From the NCBI GenBank assembly GCA_026414765.1, contig JAOAIJ010000023.1, positions 62,001 through 126,000 on the forward strand: a DNA stretch of 64,000 nt, in the 5' to 3' direction. The DNA comes from Clostridia bacterium. Its GTDB lineage: Bacteria; Bacillota; Clostridia; Acetivibrionales; DSM-27016. The number at the start of each line of letters is the position of its first letter. Within the stretch, counting starts at the first letter, position 1. Shown one piece after another: positions 53,302 to 61,990 of the stretch. Both the position numbers and the translations under genes were made by a program. The notes under the pieces are model-generated. The model was not told where the DNA came from. It saw nothing but the letters and a program-made list of their open reading frames with translations, and did not search any database.

Positions 53302-53344
53302 GGCTATAGCCTGGAAAGCGGATGCATCTTCGCCGGATGCCAGG
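53302..53344 (+). repeat. Structured GC-rich segment upstream of the DUF3189 gene
   Basis: A perfect palindrome GGCTATAGCC (53302-53311) abuts a CCTGG/CCAGG stem (53310-53314, 53340-53344) that encloses GATGCATC and further short pairs. In AT-rich surroundings this island of GC stands out. It matches no riboswitch consensus I know. Confidence 0.4.
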
Positions 53345-53376
53345 TGAAATAAAAAAAATAACCCATGGAGGTTAAA

Positions 53377-53895
53377 GTGATATATATTTATAACTGTTAT
53401 GGAGGTACACATTCGTCTTCGCTTGCTTCAGCAGTACACTTGAAAAAGCTTCCCGCTGACAGAATTCCTACAGATGATGAAATACTAAACACACCGTATT
53501 TTAATAAATTGACGTATAAGGACATGGGGAGAATCATATATAGGGGGGATGATGAGGAGGGAAACAAGATTTTTACAGTAGGGAGAGGTACTTCCAGAGT
53601 TTTAGTCCCGTGTTTGAAAAATTTGATTGATGTTCTTCAAAGCGACTGTGGATTAAACGAAAAAATCATTCTTTCAAATATGTCTCCTGCAGTACCTTTC
53701 GCAATGACTATGGGGGGGTTTTTCTCGAGGGGGCTGGGTATTGATTCTGTAGGGGTACCACTTTTGATTCTGGGAGCAAAGCAAGCATACCCAAAGGTAA
53801 TTGAATTTGTACAAAATACAAAAAATATAGCAAAAGAATCAAATGAAAAAGTAATTGTTCTTATGAATACCAAAAGGCAAAAATCAGGGTACTGA
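53377..53895 (+). CDS. DUF3189 family protein
   Basis: A 172-residue protein starting IYIYNCYGGTHSSSLASAVHL, the family signature, with GRGTSRVLVPCLKN and NMSPAVPFAMTMGGFFSRGLG later. The N-terminal Cys-Tyr-Gly-Gly-Thr-His loop resembles a nucleotide or phosphate-binding turn, but no function is known. GTG 53377 is preferred, since GGAGG lies 7 bases upstream within the ATGGAGG of the longer frame (53365). Confidence 0.85.
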   Translation: MIYIYNCYGGTHSSSLASAVHLKKLPADRIPTDDEILNTPYFNKLTYKDMGRIIYRGDDEEGNKIFTVGRGTSRVLVPCLKNLIDVLQSDCGLNEKIILSNMSPAVPFAMTMGGFFSRGLGIDSVGVPLLILGAKQAYPKVIEFVQNTKNIAKESNEKVIVLMNTKRQKSGY

Positions 53896-53924
53896 TTGTC
53901 AAAATATCAGTATCCTGATTTTAG
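53881..53924. terminator. Terminator overlapping the DUF3189 stop codon
   Basis: AAATCAGGGTACTGAT (53881-53896) pairs with ATCAGTATCCTGATTT (53906-53921), followed by TT. The DUF3189 TGA stop (53893-53895) is inside the left arm. It also separates the converging MATE gene. Confidence 0.75.
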
Positions 53925-53928
53925 TTGG

Positions 53929-55329
53929 CTAAATCTGTGGCTCCGAATCGGGAACAGGGCCTCTCATCCTGACAACTTCCTTCTTCCATCTCCCGGAGAA
54001 GTAATACCAGAGACTTATGACCATTGTGACTCCAAAGCTTGTAATCATTGAAATCCATATTCCTCTTGTACCAAGAGCAGTACCTGAAAGTAACCATGCA
54101 AATGGAACCCTTACCACCCAAAGGGATAGTAATGAAAATATCATTGTAGTAATAGTATGGCCTGCCCCATTTATAATCCCGTTTGAGACAAACATAATCG
54201 CAAAAAGAATATAGGCTGAGCCGTTTATTCTCAAGTATTCAACACCAATATCGATGCTTTCCCTCGACTTTCCCAAACCGAAGATGGAAAGTATGAACTC
54301 AGGGAAGGATACAACAATTATGGACACTATTATTGTTACTACAGAGGTCATTATTATACCCCATTTAAAAATATCCTTGACTCTTTCAGGCTTCTTTGCA
54401 CCTATATTCTGGCCTGTAAGTGCAGCCGTAGCCATACTCATTGACAACGCCGGCATGAATGCTATCTGGTCAACTCTTGTTCCTACACCGAATGCATTAT
54501 TGGCATGCGGACCGAATGTATTGACACAGGTAGTAATAGCAGCTGAGCCTATAGAAATAAGTGATTGCTGGATAATTGACGGAAAGCCGATCTTGAATAT
54601 CAGTGATGTGGTATGCTTGTCCATACGCAGATTCTTGGGATTGAAGGCAACTAGATGATTTCTCGTATTAAGATAAATAATACCACCTATTGTTGCCAGG
54701 GCTTGTGCAACCAGTGAAGCATAAGCAGCTCCGTTCAGGCCAAGCTCGGGCAGGGGGCCGACCCCCATTATGAATAACGGATCCAGCACAGCGTTGATTC
54801 CTACTCCTATACCAGTAAAAATCAAGGGTGTAACGGTATCTCCTATACCGCGTAGTATAGATGTGATAAGAAATCCGATATACATTAATAAGAATCCTGC
54901 AATTGTTATTTTCAAATAGCTTGATGCCATAGCAAATTGTTGCTCGGGTGTTTTCATTAGTTTTAGCAAAACGTCACTAGAAAAAATACCTGCTATTGTC
55001 AGTACAGTACCAAGAATCAGTGCAATAGAAAAGGAGTTATTTACTACTTTTTCAACTGTTTTATAATCTTTGGCGCCATAATACTGTGATACAAGTATTG
55101 TAGTAGCCATAGTAGCACCTGAAGATAATGCTATCAATATAAAAACTATGGGAAAGCTTATGGAAGCAGCTCCTAAAGCGTCTTCACTGACCTTTCTTCC
55201 GATCCATATTGCATTTACTAGACTATACCCTGTTTGAAGCAGATTACCAATCAGCATAGGGAGTGAAAATGTCAACAAGTGTCTTGGGATACTCCCTACA
55301 GTCAAATCTTTACCGAACTTACTACTCAT
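53929..55329 (-). CDS. MATE-family multidrug/Na+ antiporter
   Basis: A 466-residue membrane protein with about 12 helices in two similar halves, for example LTFSLPMLIGNLLQTGYSLVNAIWIGR and IFKIGFPSIIQQSLISIGSAAITTCVN (read in parts), as in MATE/NorM drug efflux proteins of the DinF/NorM group. ATG 55329 follows GGAGATAT; the frame is open 20 codons further up without a ribosome site. The substrate cannot be told from sequence. Confidence 0.92.
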   Translation of the reverse strand: MSSKFGKDLTVGSIPRHLLTFSLPMLIGNLLQTGYSLVNAIWIGRKVSEDALGAASISFPIVFILIALSSGATMATTILVSQYYGAKDYKTVEKVVNNSFSIALILGTVLTIAGIFSSDVLLKLMKTPEQQFAMASSYLKITIAGFLLMYIGFLITSILRGIGDTVTPLIFTGIGVGINAVLDPLFIMGVGPLPELGLNGAAYASLVAQALATIGGIIYLNTRNHLVAFNPKNLRMDKHTTSLIFKIGFPSIIQQSLISIGSAAITTCVNTFGPHANNAFGVGTRVDQIAFMPALSMSMATAALTGQNIGAKKPERVKDIFKWGIIMTSVVTIIVSIIVVSFPEFILSIFGLGKSRESIDIGVEYLRINGSAYILFAIMFVSNGIINGAGHTITTMIFSLLSLWVVRVPFAWLLSGTALGTRGIWISMITSFGVTMVISLWYYFSGRWKKEVVRMRGPVPDSEPQI

Positions 55330-55460
55330 ACATATCTCCTTTGAAAAAAATACCGAGCAAAATGAGTTAATTTTATGATAATAGCACATAAAATATATTT
55401 TGTCTATTTTTTATCTGTTATAATCAAAGAAGAATACGTTAGATCAATCTGGAGGCAGGA

Positions 55461-56594
55461 ATGAGAGTATTGATAGCTATGGATTCATTTAAAGGAAGTC
55501 TGACTTCTTTCGAAGCAGCAGATGCTGTAGAAAAAGGTTTGAAAAGGGTATTCAAAAATGCTTCAGTAGAAAAGGTTGCCGTTGCCGATGGTGGTGAAGG
55601 CACCGTAGATGCTCTCGTACAATCTCTTGATGGGGAATTTGTAAGTATCGAAGTTTCAGATCCATTAGGGAATAAGGTACAAGCCAGGTATGGAATTGTT
55701 AATGGTGACACGGCAGTGATAGAAATGGCAGAGGCATCAGGATTATGCCTTATTCCGGAAAGCAAAAGAAATCCTCTGATTACGTCTACCTTTGGCACAG
55801 GAGAACTGATTGCTGATGCTCTTAAAAGGGGTTGCACGAAAGTGATAATGGGCATTGGCGGAAGTGCAACAAATGATGGCGGAATGGGTATGGCAAAGGC
55901 ACTGGGTGTAAAATTTTATGATGCCGATGGAAATGACGTAGGACATGGTGGTGGTGCACTTGGACGGTTGGTTAGAATTGATGTTTCGGGCATGAATACA
56001 GAAGTTGGAAAAGCAGAGTTCCTGGCGGCATGTGATGTAAATAACCCTTTATATGGGAACACGGGCGCGTCAAAGATATTTGCTCCTCAAAAGGGTGCTA
56101 CTGACGAAATGGTAGAAATATTGGACAGGAATCTTTGTCATTATGCTTCAATCGTTAAAAACTGTTTGGGGATAGACCTGGAGGAAGTTCCGGGGGCAGG
56201 TGCGGCAGGTGGGTTGGGAGCAGGGCTTATGGTTTTTTGCAAAGCGAAGCTTGTTAAAGGTATAGATTTAGTGCTTGATTTGTTGAAAATTGATGAAAAG
56301 ATTAAAATGGCGGATATAGTTATTACCGGTGAGGGAAGGATAGACAGCCAGACTGCTTATGGCAAATTGCCTGTAGGAATAGCAAAAGTTGCAAAAAAAT
56401 ACAATAAGCCTGTTTTTGCTATTGCCGGATTTATTGGAGAAGGTGCTGAACTTGTTTATGAATCCGGTATAGACTCTATACTCAGTTCTATGACAGGACC
56501 TATGTCATTGGAGCAATCAATGCAAAATTCTAAAAGGCTGATTGCTGATGCCAGTGAAAGGCTTTTCCGAATAGTATATACTTTAAGAGTGTAG
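55461..56594 (+). CDS. Glycerate kinase (GarK/GlxK type)
   Basis: A 377-residue glycerate 2-kinase: VLIAMDSFKGSLTSFEAADAVEKGL (in parts) at the start, VADGGEGTVDAL, GIGGSATNDGGMGMAKALG and GAGAAGGLGAGLM are the family motifs, and IVITGEGRIDSQTAYGK near the end completes the active site. It makes phosphoglycerate from glycerate and ATP. ATG with GGAGG 7 bases upstream; divergent from the MATE gene. Confidence 0.93.
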   Translation: MRVLIAMDSFKGSLTSFEAADAVEKGLKRVFKNASVEKVAVADGGEGTVDALVQSLDGEFVSIEVSDPLGNKVQARYGIVNGDTAVIEMAEASGLCLIPESKRNPLITSTFGTGELIADALKRGCTKVIMGIGGSATNDGGMGMAKALGVKFYDADGNDVGHGGGALGRLVRIDVSGMNTEVGKAEFLAACDVNNPLYGNTGASKIFAPQKGATDEMVEILDRNLCHYASIVKNCLGIDLEEVPGAGAAGGLGAGLMVFCKAKLVKGIDLVLDLLKIDEKIKMADIVITGEGRIDSQTAYGKLPVGIAKVAKKYNKPVFAIAGFIGEGAELVYESGIDSILSSMTGPMSLEQSMQNSKRLIADASERLFRIVYTLRV

Positions 56595-56680
56595 ATATAT
56601 GGAAGGCGTTTTAATGGACTTAACGAAATATTAATAAATTAATCAAGGTTCAGTTATATATATATTTAAATTTCCTCAGG

Positions 56681-56689
56681 TGGTATAAT
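56681..56689 (+). promoter_or_regulatory. Extended -10 promoter for the UvrD-like gene
   Basis: TG-G-TATAAT (56681-56689) is a full extended -10 element, with no convincing -35, 30 bases before the start codon. Confidence 0.45.
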
Positions 56690-56718
56690 ATTCATATCTC
56701 TAATGATTTTCAGGGGTG

Positions 56719-58779
56719 ATGGATATTAACTTTGATACAAAAGCTGAACAGGTAATAGAAGCACCGCAAGAGGGCTCGAAAATACTGCTCAAAGGACCGA
56801 CGGGCAGCGGGAAATCAATGTTGTTGCTGGAAAGATACAGGTACATGGTCGAAAAACTCCATATTCCCAGTGAAAAGATACTCATTTTGCTTTTAAACAG
56901 AACTCAATCCCTGGAGTGGAGGTCGAAAACCATACTGGAGAAGTCTGGCACTATATGGCGCACATCATACTACGGATTTATTCAAGGTGAAATTAAAACA
57001 TATTATCCGTTGATAGTAAAAAATTGCAATGAAATCGTTAACAAACGTATAAAGCCCATATTTCTTACCTTTGAGTCAGCTCAGTTTCTGGTTTCAAAAG
57101 CGATTGAGCACAGGAGGGAGGAAAAGGGAATCTTTTCAACTGTTGCTTCCTATACAGACAGAATAGCAATAGATCTTACTGCCAACCTTGTAAAAGCGGC
57201 TACTTCAGACATACCGTACTACGAGATAGGACAAAGGCTTTATGATGCTCTTGAGCTAAAAGATGAAAGCAAGAGGCAGGTTTTTAAGGAAGCTGATGAC
57301 GTGCTGGCTGCTTATAGAAAAAGATGCCTGGAGCTAGGTATTTTCGACTTTGGTATGGCTGTAGATCTCTATAATAACTGCCTTTTGAAGGATGATATAT
57401 ATAAGGAACAGTTGTTTAAAAGAGTGCAGCATTTGATAGTGGATAATGTTGAGGAATGCGTGCCCACAGAAGTAGATTTTATAGAATTCATATCACCTAA
57501 TTTGAAGACATGTTTGCTGGGATACAACTATGAAGGCGGGTACGGTGAAATATTCGGTGGAAATCATGAATATATGAGTCAGAGACTCGGTAAGGGTTTT
57601 AAGATTATCAGTATGGAAAACTCATATACATGTAAGGATTATCTATATGAGTTTTCGGAAATGCTGTATGAAAATATAGAAAATTCGGTAAAGACCCGGT
57701 ATGAAAAAAGGCCTGAAATAGAAAGAAATCCGGCGTTTGAGCTAAGAAGTGAGATGCTTGAAAAGACCGGGGAAAGAATATGCCGCCTTATATTTGAAGA
57801 AGGGTATAAACCCTCGGATATTGCGGTTATATCTACATATGCAGATCCGGTTACGGAATTCGTCATTGGAAGGGTTCTGGAAAAAAACGGTTTGGTAATG
57901 AAGAATCTTGCAAGAAAGAGCAAAGTTATAGAAAATCCTTTTTCTCAAGCCCTTATAACTCTTGCACAGCTTTGTCATCCGGCATACGGAGTTATGCCGA
58001 ATATTGATGATGTAAAAGCTCTTATCAGAATGCTCTTAAAGATAGACCCTGTAAGGAGTTCAATATTGGCTAATGAAATATGCAGCCAGAGGCCTTTTGC
58101 AGAGTTTCCGGATGTTGAATTTCCGGGACTGGTTGAACGTATAGGATATCACAATGTAGAAAAGTATGAATACATCAGAAAATGGATAAGCGATTATAAA
58201 AACAGAGAAGCTCCGCTGGAGATAAATGAATTTCTTCAGAAGGTATTCCTGGAAGTACTTATATCCGAAAATATCTCTGAAAATGATATTCTTCAGGCTA
58301 AAAACCTGATTGATAGTGCACAGACCTTTGTAGATATCGTTTCCAGGTTTAAGAATATGAATGCAAACAAGGGGTTTCTGGATATGATAAGAGGTGGAAT
58401 AAAAGCGGCAGAGAGTATTTTTGAGCTTGAGGAAAACCTGCATGGAGAACATGTCATCCTTTCGACGCCTATAGCTTATCTGGCAAGCACTTTGAACAAC
58501 AAGGCAATTATTTTGACCAGCTTGAGCAGCAACAATTGGACACCAAGAAGCATAAAAGAGATGACTAATGCGCATGTTCTGACAAAAACCTGGATACAGG
58601 GGAATATTTATACTGAAGAACTTGAAGAGGCAAAGCAAAAACATTATCTGGCTATACTTATGAGATCAATGCTAAAACGCTGTGGAGAAAAGCTTATTAC
58701 TTTTGAATCAATGCTTTCTGCCAACGGCTATGAAAATGATGGTATACTGGCTGACTATTTTGAAGATCTGCTGACATAA
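56719..58779 (+). CDS. UvrD/AddB-like superfamily I ATPase with degenerate helicase motifs
   Basis: A 686-residue protein. Walker A is intact (LLKGPTGSGKSMLL) and LILLLNRTQSLEWRSK fits motif Ia. The Walker B/motif II, normally DExQ, reads HLIVDNVEECV, so the catalytic Glu is displaced. Near the C-terminus, VILSTPIAYLASTLNNKAI replaces the usual THxxKGLE motif V, and KQKHYLAILMRSMLKRC stands for motif VI. ATP binding may remain but helicase action is doubtful. It may resemble AddB-like inactivated helicases that scan DNA, yet no nuclease domain or iron-sulfur Cys cluster is present. It is alone in its transcript. Confidence 0.72.
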   Translation: MDINFDTKAEQVIEAPQEGSKILLKGPTGSGKSMLLLERYRYMVEKLHIPSEKILILLLNRTQSLEWRSKTILEKSGTIWRTSYYGFIQGEIKTYYPLIVKNCNEIVNKRIKPIFLTFESAQFLVSKAIEHRREEKGIFSTVASYTDRIAIDLTANLVKAATSDIPYYEIGQRLYDALELKDESKRQVFKEADDVLAAYRKRCLELGIFDFGMAVDLYNNCLLKDDIYKEQLFKRVQHLIVDNVEECVPTEVDFIEFISPNLKTCLLGYNYEGGYGEIFGGNHEYMSQRLGKGFKIISMENSYTCKDYLYEFSEMLYENIENSVKTRYEKRPEIERNPAFELRSEMLEKTGERICRLIFEEGYKPSDIAVISTYADPVTEFVIGRVLEKNGLVMKNLARKSKVIENPFSQALITLAQLCHPAYGVMPNIDDVKALIRMLLKIDPVRSSILANEICSQRPFAEFPDVEFPGLVERIGYHNVEKYEYIRKWISDYKNREAPLEINEFLQKVFLEVLISENISENDILQAKNLIDSAQTFVDIVSRFKNMNANKGFLDMIRGGIKAAESIFELEENLHGEHVILSTPIAYLASTLNNKAIILTSLSSNNWTPRSIKEMTNAHVLTKTWIQGNIYTEELEEAKQKHYLAILMRSMLKRCGEKLITFESMLSANGYENDGILADYFEDLLT

Positions 58780-58790
58780 AGAATATTAAA

Positions 58791-58832
58791 AAAAACAGAG
58801 TTACCGTAATTAATTACGGTAACTCTGTTTTT
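58791..58832. terminator. Perfectly symmetric bidirectional terminator
   Basis: AAAAACAGAGTTACCGTAAT and its complement form a perfect 42-base palindrome, with T-runs on both sides. The right part also carries the AC of a sigma-K-like promoter. Confidence 0.9.
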
Positions 58833-58848
58833 GCTCCGGCATACTATA
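58822..58848 (+). promoter_or_regulatory. Sigma-K-like promoter for the coat-like gene
   Basis: AC (58822-58823), exactly 16 bases, then CATACTATA (58840-58848), a full match to the mother-cell consensus AC-N16-CATANNNTA. It lies 25 bases before the ATG, and its -35 is within the upstream terminator. Confidence 0.6.
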
Positions 58849-58872
58849 TATTAGAATATATGATAGGAGTGT

Positions 58873-59322
58873 ATGAATTTGTATCCACATGATTATGAAG
58901 ACTATTATGAGGATGATTTTGAGCGTCAGCCAGAACCTCCATTTGGTCAGTTTGGACCGATATTCGGTCAGGTGATACCTGGAAGTCAGTTTCTTCCGGG
59001 AGGAAGACCACCTTTTGGTCCACCACCGGGAGCAGGTGCGGCTGGCGGACCGCCGTCAGGGCCACCACCTTCTTTCACGCCTTCACAGGCTACAGCTCAG
59101 AGTATGGGTGTAGGAGGACCAGGTGTTTATGCAGTAGACCCCGGGGCTATCAGGTTTTGCTTATATAAATACTCATACCTGTGGCTTACTAACGGACGAC
59201 AATTCTGGGCATGGCTGACATTTGTAGGCCAGAATTCGGTTTCGGGCTGGAGATGGACCGGATATAACTGGAGATATTTTGGAACGGATTTGAGAAATAT
59301 TGATTCATTTGTATGCTATTAG
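58873..59322 (+). CDS. Pro/Gly-rich coat-like protein with aromatic C-terminal domain
   Basis: A 149-residue protein: acidic Tyr-rich start (YPHDYEDYYEDDFERQPEPP), a Pro/Gly/Phe-rich middle (about 20-75) with imperfect GPP and FGQF repeats, and a conserved C-terminal domain of about 60 residues rich in Trp and Tyr (RFCLYKYSYLWLTNGRQFW; SGWRWTGYNWRYFG). Such C-terminal domains occur in several clostridial proteins of unknown function. No signal peptide. AGGAGTGT site and a full sigma-K-like promoter support production in the mother cell and a coat role. Confidence 0.7.
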   Translation: MNLYPHDYEDYYEDDFERQPEPPFGQFGPIFGQVIPGSQFLPGGRPPFGPPPGAGAAGGPPSGPPPSFTPSQATAQSMGVGGPGVYAVDPGAIRFCLYKYSYLWLTNGRQFWAWLTFVGQNSVSGWRWTGYNWRYFGTDLRNIDSFVCY

Positions 59323-59330
59323 GCAAAATA

Positions 59331-59357
59331 AAAAAGATGCTCTTAGAGCATCTTTTT
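59331..59357. terminator. Bidirectional terminator between coat-like and endopeptidase genes
   Basis: AAAAAGATGCTC / GAGCATCTTTTT, twelve perfect pairs with a TTA loop, between the converging genes. Confidence 0.92.
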
Positions 59358-59363
59358 ATTTTA

Positions 59364-60635
59364 TTATTCGTATGGCGCCTGAAGAAGAATACCTTCGTTT
59401 TCGTTATATATGGTATTGAACTGCGTTATGGATATAGGATTTACGCCAAGTCCTACTTCCACAGTATATCCTGGTCTTCTGTATTCCTGGATAAACCAAT
59501 CCTTATAACCTGCATAAGATGCTTCGGCTGGATTCTCAGAAACAGCATAGCCGCTTAAACGTCCAAACACTTGCGCGATTCTTAAACCTTCCGGCGGAGC
59601 GAGGTTCAGATAAGACCAATATATAACTCTTCCCTGGGTGTGGTATGCTAGCACCATTCTGAAGTTGTGTTGTCGTGTAAAGTTGACCAGAGCTATGCTC
59701 TCGGGTTCAGTTAAAGGGGCAGTTCCACCATAGCCCTGAGGCGCAGGACTTATGATCCCCATTTCTATTTCATCCTGTTTTTCTTCTTCCCAACTGGCAG
59801 GATAATTCAGGTTTATATCCACGCCTCTGATGTTTGCTTTCCATACCCGTGATATAGGTAGCCCGGTGTTGTTTATTCTGTTTACGAACTCATAATAAGG
59901 GTTTTGACGGCTTATTCCCTCTAATACAAGGTCTACTCCATCGGGATTCACCATAGGAATAATGTAAATACTTGCCCGGTTCCATATATCACGTGGATTG
60001 TAACCTCTGAGTACGAAATTTGAGGAATATGCCCTTAAAAAATTTTCGGTGAACTTCATTAACAATGGTGTAGTAATCCACTCTATTGCATGATGTGCGC
60101 CATTATAAAACAACTGTTTCGGCCCTGTTCCAAGCCTGATATAGTACAGATTTTTTCCCTGGACACTTTTTCCGGCAATACCTGTTTCCAGAAACGGATA
60201 TCTTGCTTTCAGACCCTGGATATCCGTTTCCATTATCCTGTAGGTGTAATCTATATCTGTAAATACCACATCAATTCCATAAGGTACTGTAATAGTGCTA
60301 CCTACTACAAGGGAATCCGGGTTTATACCAGGATTGGCTGTAAGAATAGAATTTACGGTTGTATAGTATCTTCTGGCAAGGTTATAGATTGTATCTCCTT
60401 GACGGATAGTATATGTATCATATCCTCTTAAAAACCGCATGAATATATTCCAGGTGGCAGGACCAACTATTCCATCAGGTGTGAGACCGTTATTTCTTTG
60501 AAAAGTAATGACTGCCTGTCTTGTTTGAGCTCCAAATACTCCATCTACAGGACCTGCATAATAACCGACTCTCCGGAGCAGGCTCTGGATTAGTTTGACA
60601 TAAGGTCCGACAGATCCTAGCTGCAAAGTTTCCAT
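59364..60635 (-). CDS. Peptidoglycan M14 endopeptidase with PG-binding and LysM domains
   Basis: A 423-residue enzyme: PG_binding_1 domain (1-70; LKLIQ-like QSLLRRVGYYAGPVDG and QAVITFQRNNGLTPDGIVG), LysM (about 74-120; YTIRQGDTIYNLARRYY), and a zinc carboxypeptidase domain (about 125-423) with the zinc HxxE in GAHHAIEW, third ligand His in LAYHTQG, substrate Arg/Asn in GVDINLNYP and catalytic Glu in YTVEVGLG. This is the gamma-D-glutamyl-(L)-meso-diaminopimelate peptidase I plan known from sporulating bacilli. No signal peptide, as expected for mother-cell or spore use. Confidence 0.92.
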   Translation of the reverse strand: METLQLGSVGPYVKLIQSLLRRVGYYAGPVDGVFGAQTRQAVITFQRNNGLTPDGIVGPATWNIFMRFLRGYDTYTIRQGDTIYNLARRYYTTVNSILTANPGINPDSLVVGSTITVPYGIDVVFTDIDYTYRIMETDIQGLKARYPFLETGIAGKSVQGKNLYYIRLGTGPKQLFYNGAHHAIEWITTPLLMKFTENFLRAYSSNFVLRGYNPRDIWNRASIYIIPMVNPDGVDLVLEGISRQNPYYEFVNRINNTGLPISRVWKANIRGVDINLNYPASWEEEKQDEIEMGIISPAPQGYGGTAPLTEPESIALVNFTRQHNFRMVLAYHTQGRVIYWSYLNLAPPEGLRIAQVFGRLSGYAVSENPAEASYAGYKDWFIQEYRRPGYTVEVGLGVNPISITQFNTIYNENEGILLQAPYE

Positions 60636-60732
60636 TTTTATATCACTCTAATAAGTTCTCTGTTTTATTTTATTAATCAGTTTATATTTATGTGCCAGAT
60701 AAAACATCACATCCGAGTTTTTACACGTCAGG

Positions 60733-61653
60733 CTAGGTGATATAGTTGTATCTTTTTCTGAACTCACCCGGTGTAAAGCTTAACTGCTTTTTGAACAGAA
60801 AACTGAAGTAAGGCGTGTTTTCAAAACCACAATTAAGTGCAATATTGGAAATGGGTAAGCTTGTTTTTACAAGAAGTTCTTTTGCTTTTTCCAGCCTTAT
60901 TTTTGTAATAAATTCGTTAGGAGTGATGCCCAAAGTACGCGTGAAAACCTTATGCAGATGATTTGGGCTCAAGCCTGCAAGCTCTGCCAAATTACTAAGG
61001 GTCAACTTGTTTTGGAAATTATGTTTGATGTATTCTACTACTTTTGTAATAACTGCATAATATGGTGATAATGGTACTATACCGTTTAGCAGCGGGTCGC
61101 ACGAGTCCAGGTAGAGTTCTGATATCAACTGAAGCAGATAAGACTTGAGTAGCATGGCTGAAGTTTTCCCGGGGTTTATGAATTCCTTCAGCAGGGAATC
61201 AAAAAGAAATTGATATTTTTTTCCCATTGGTGGGTGGAAAAGCGGGGGGATAGATTCAAGTACCGGGTTTATATAGTAATTTTGAAATTCCTGTTCCTTA
61301 ATAAAATCATAGGTATCAGAATTCTTATTTGTGTTACCCAGAAGATCAACACAAATAAGATAGCAATTGAACTGCATTATTCCCTGGGTTGTTTGTCCTG
61401 GTTTTCTGAATGCAACATCGCCATATTGTACCGGATATACCTTATCATCAAGCACCATTGCTCCATTACTGTCCAAGAAAAACTCAATCTCATAATCATA
61501 CACATTACGTTTGCTGAATTTATAGCCCTTCGGTAGTTCTGTACCGCTGGTTAGGAAGTAGCTTCTAAGCACTTTTGGTGAAAAGTCTTCCATTGAAATA
61601 TGAACTTGACTGACATTTGGATTCATAAAGTAACCTGTCCCATAAAACTTCAA
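60733..61653 (-). CDS. AraC-family transcriptional regulator
   Basis: A 306-residue regulator: N-terminal cupin-like sensing domain (about 20-150) and C-terminal double helix-turn-helix (about 205-305) with LTLSNLAELAGLSPNHLHKVF and ISNIALNCGFENTPYFSFLF, TPGEFRKRY at the end. Divergent from a sugar ABC operon, with paired direct repeats between them, so it very likely controls that operon in response to a sugar. Confidence 0.92.
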   Translation of the reverse strand: MKFYGTGYFMNPNVSQVHISMEDFSPKVLRSYFLTSGTELPKGYKFSKRNVYDYEIEFFLDSNGAMVLDDKVYPVQYGDVAFRKPGQTTQGIMQFNCYLICVDLLGNTNKNSDTYDFIKEQEFQNYYINPVLESIPPLFHPPMGKKYQFLFDSLLKEFINPGKTSAMLLKSYLLQLISELYLDSCDPLLNGIVPLSPYYAVITKVVEYIKHNFQNKLTLSNLAELAGLSPNHLHKVFTRTLGITPNEFITKIRLEKAKELLVKTSLPISNIALNCGFENTPYFSFLFKKQLSFTPGEFRKRYNYIT

Positions 61654-61713
61654 ATATAATATAATCAGTGTGCTTATTCATAATTACATTTTACCACACA
61701 AGTCTGTTTTTTC

Positions 61714-61752
61714 GAATAGGATATTGTAAACTTGAGAATAAGATATTGAAAA
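61714..61752. promoter_or_regulatory. Direct-repeat operator in the AraC/sugar-operon divergent region
   Basis: GAATAGGATATTGTAAA (61714-61730) and GAATAAGATATTGAAAA (61736-61752) match at 14 of 17 bases and start 22 bases apart, two helical turns. AraC-type regulators bind such tandem sites. The rest of the 337-base divergent region is AT-rich and also holds TTGTA...TACAA (61815-61838); no gene is seen in it. Confidence 0.6.
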
Positions 61753-61990
61753 AAACATAATATTTTGAATTTTAAAAAATACAACCATATCATATAATTA
61801 TACATAGACAAAAATTGTAAATAATATATATAGTACAAACTGGCAAACTTAGTGTAAAGGACATTTCGTAAGCTGATCGGAAAGATTTTCTTTAGTATGT
61901 TTCCCGGATTTTATATAAGAAATCACATTGGATATTAGGATAAAATTTCTATCTTAATACATAAAAAATAAAAAAACAGGGGGTAATTTC

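Noticed and set aside
53302-53344. Cyclic-di-GMP (GEMM) or other known riboswitch
   Set aside because: The conserved GEMM loop and receptor sequences are absent, and the length is too short; it is listed only as a structured segment.
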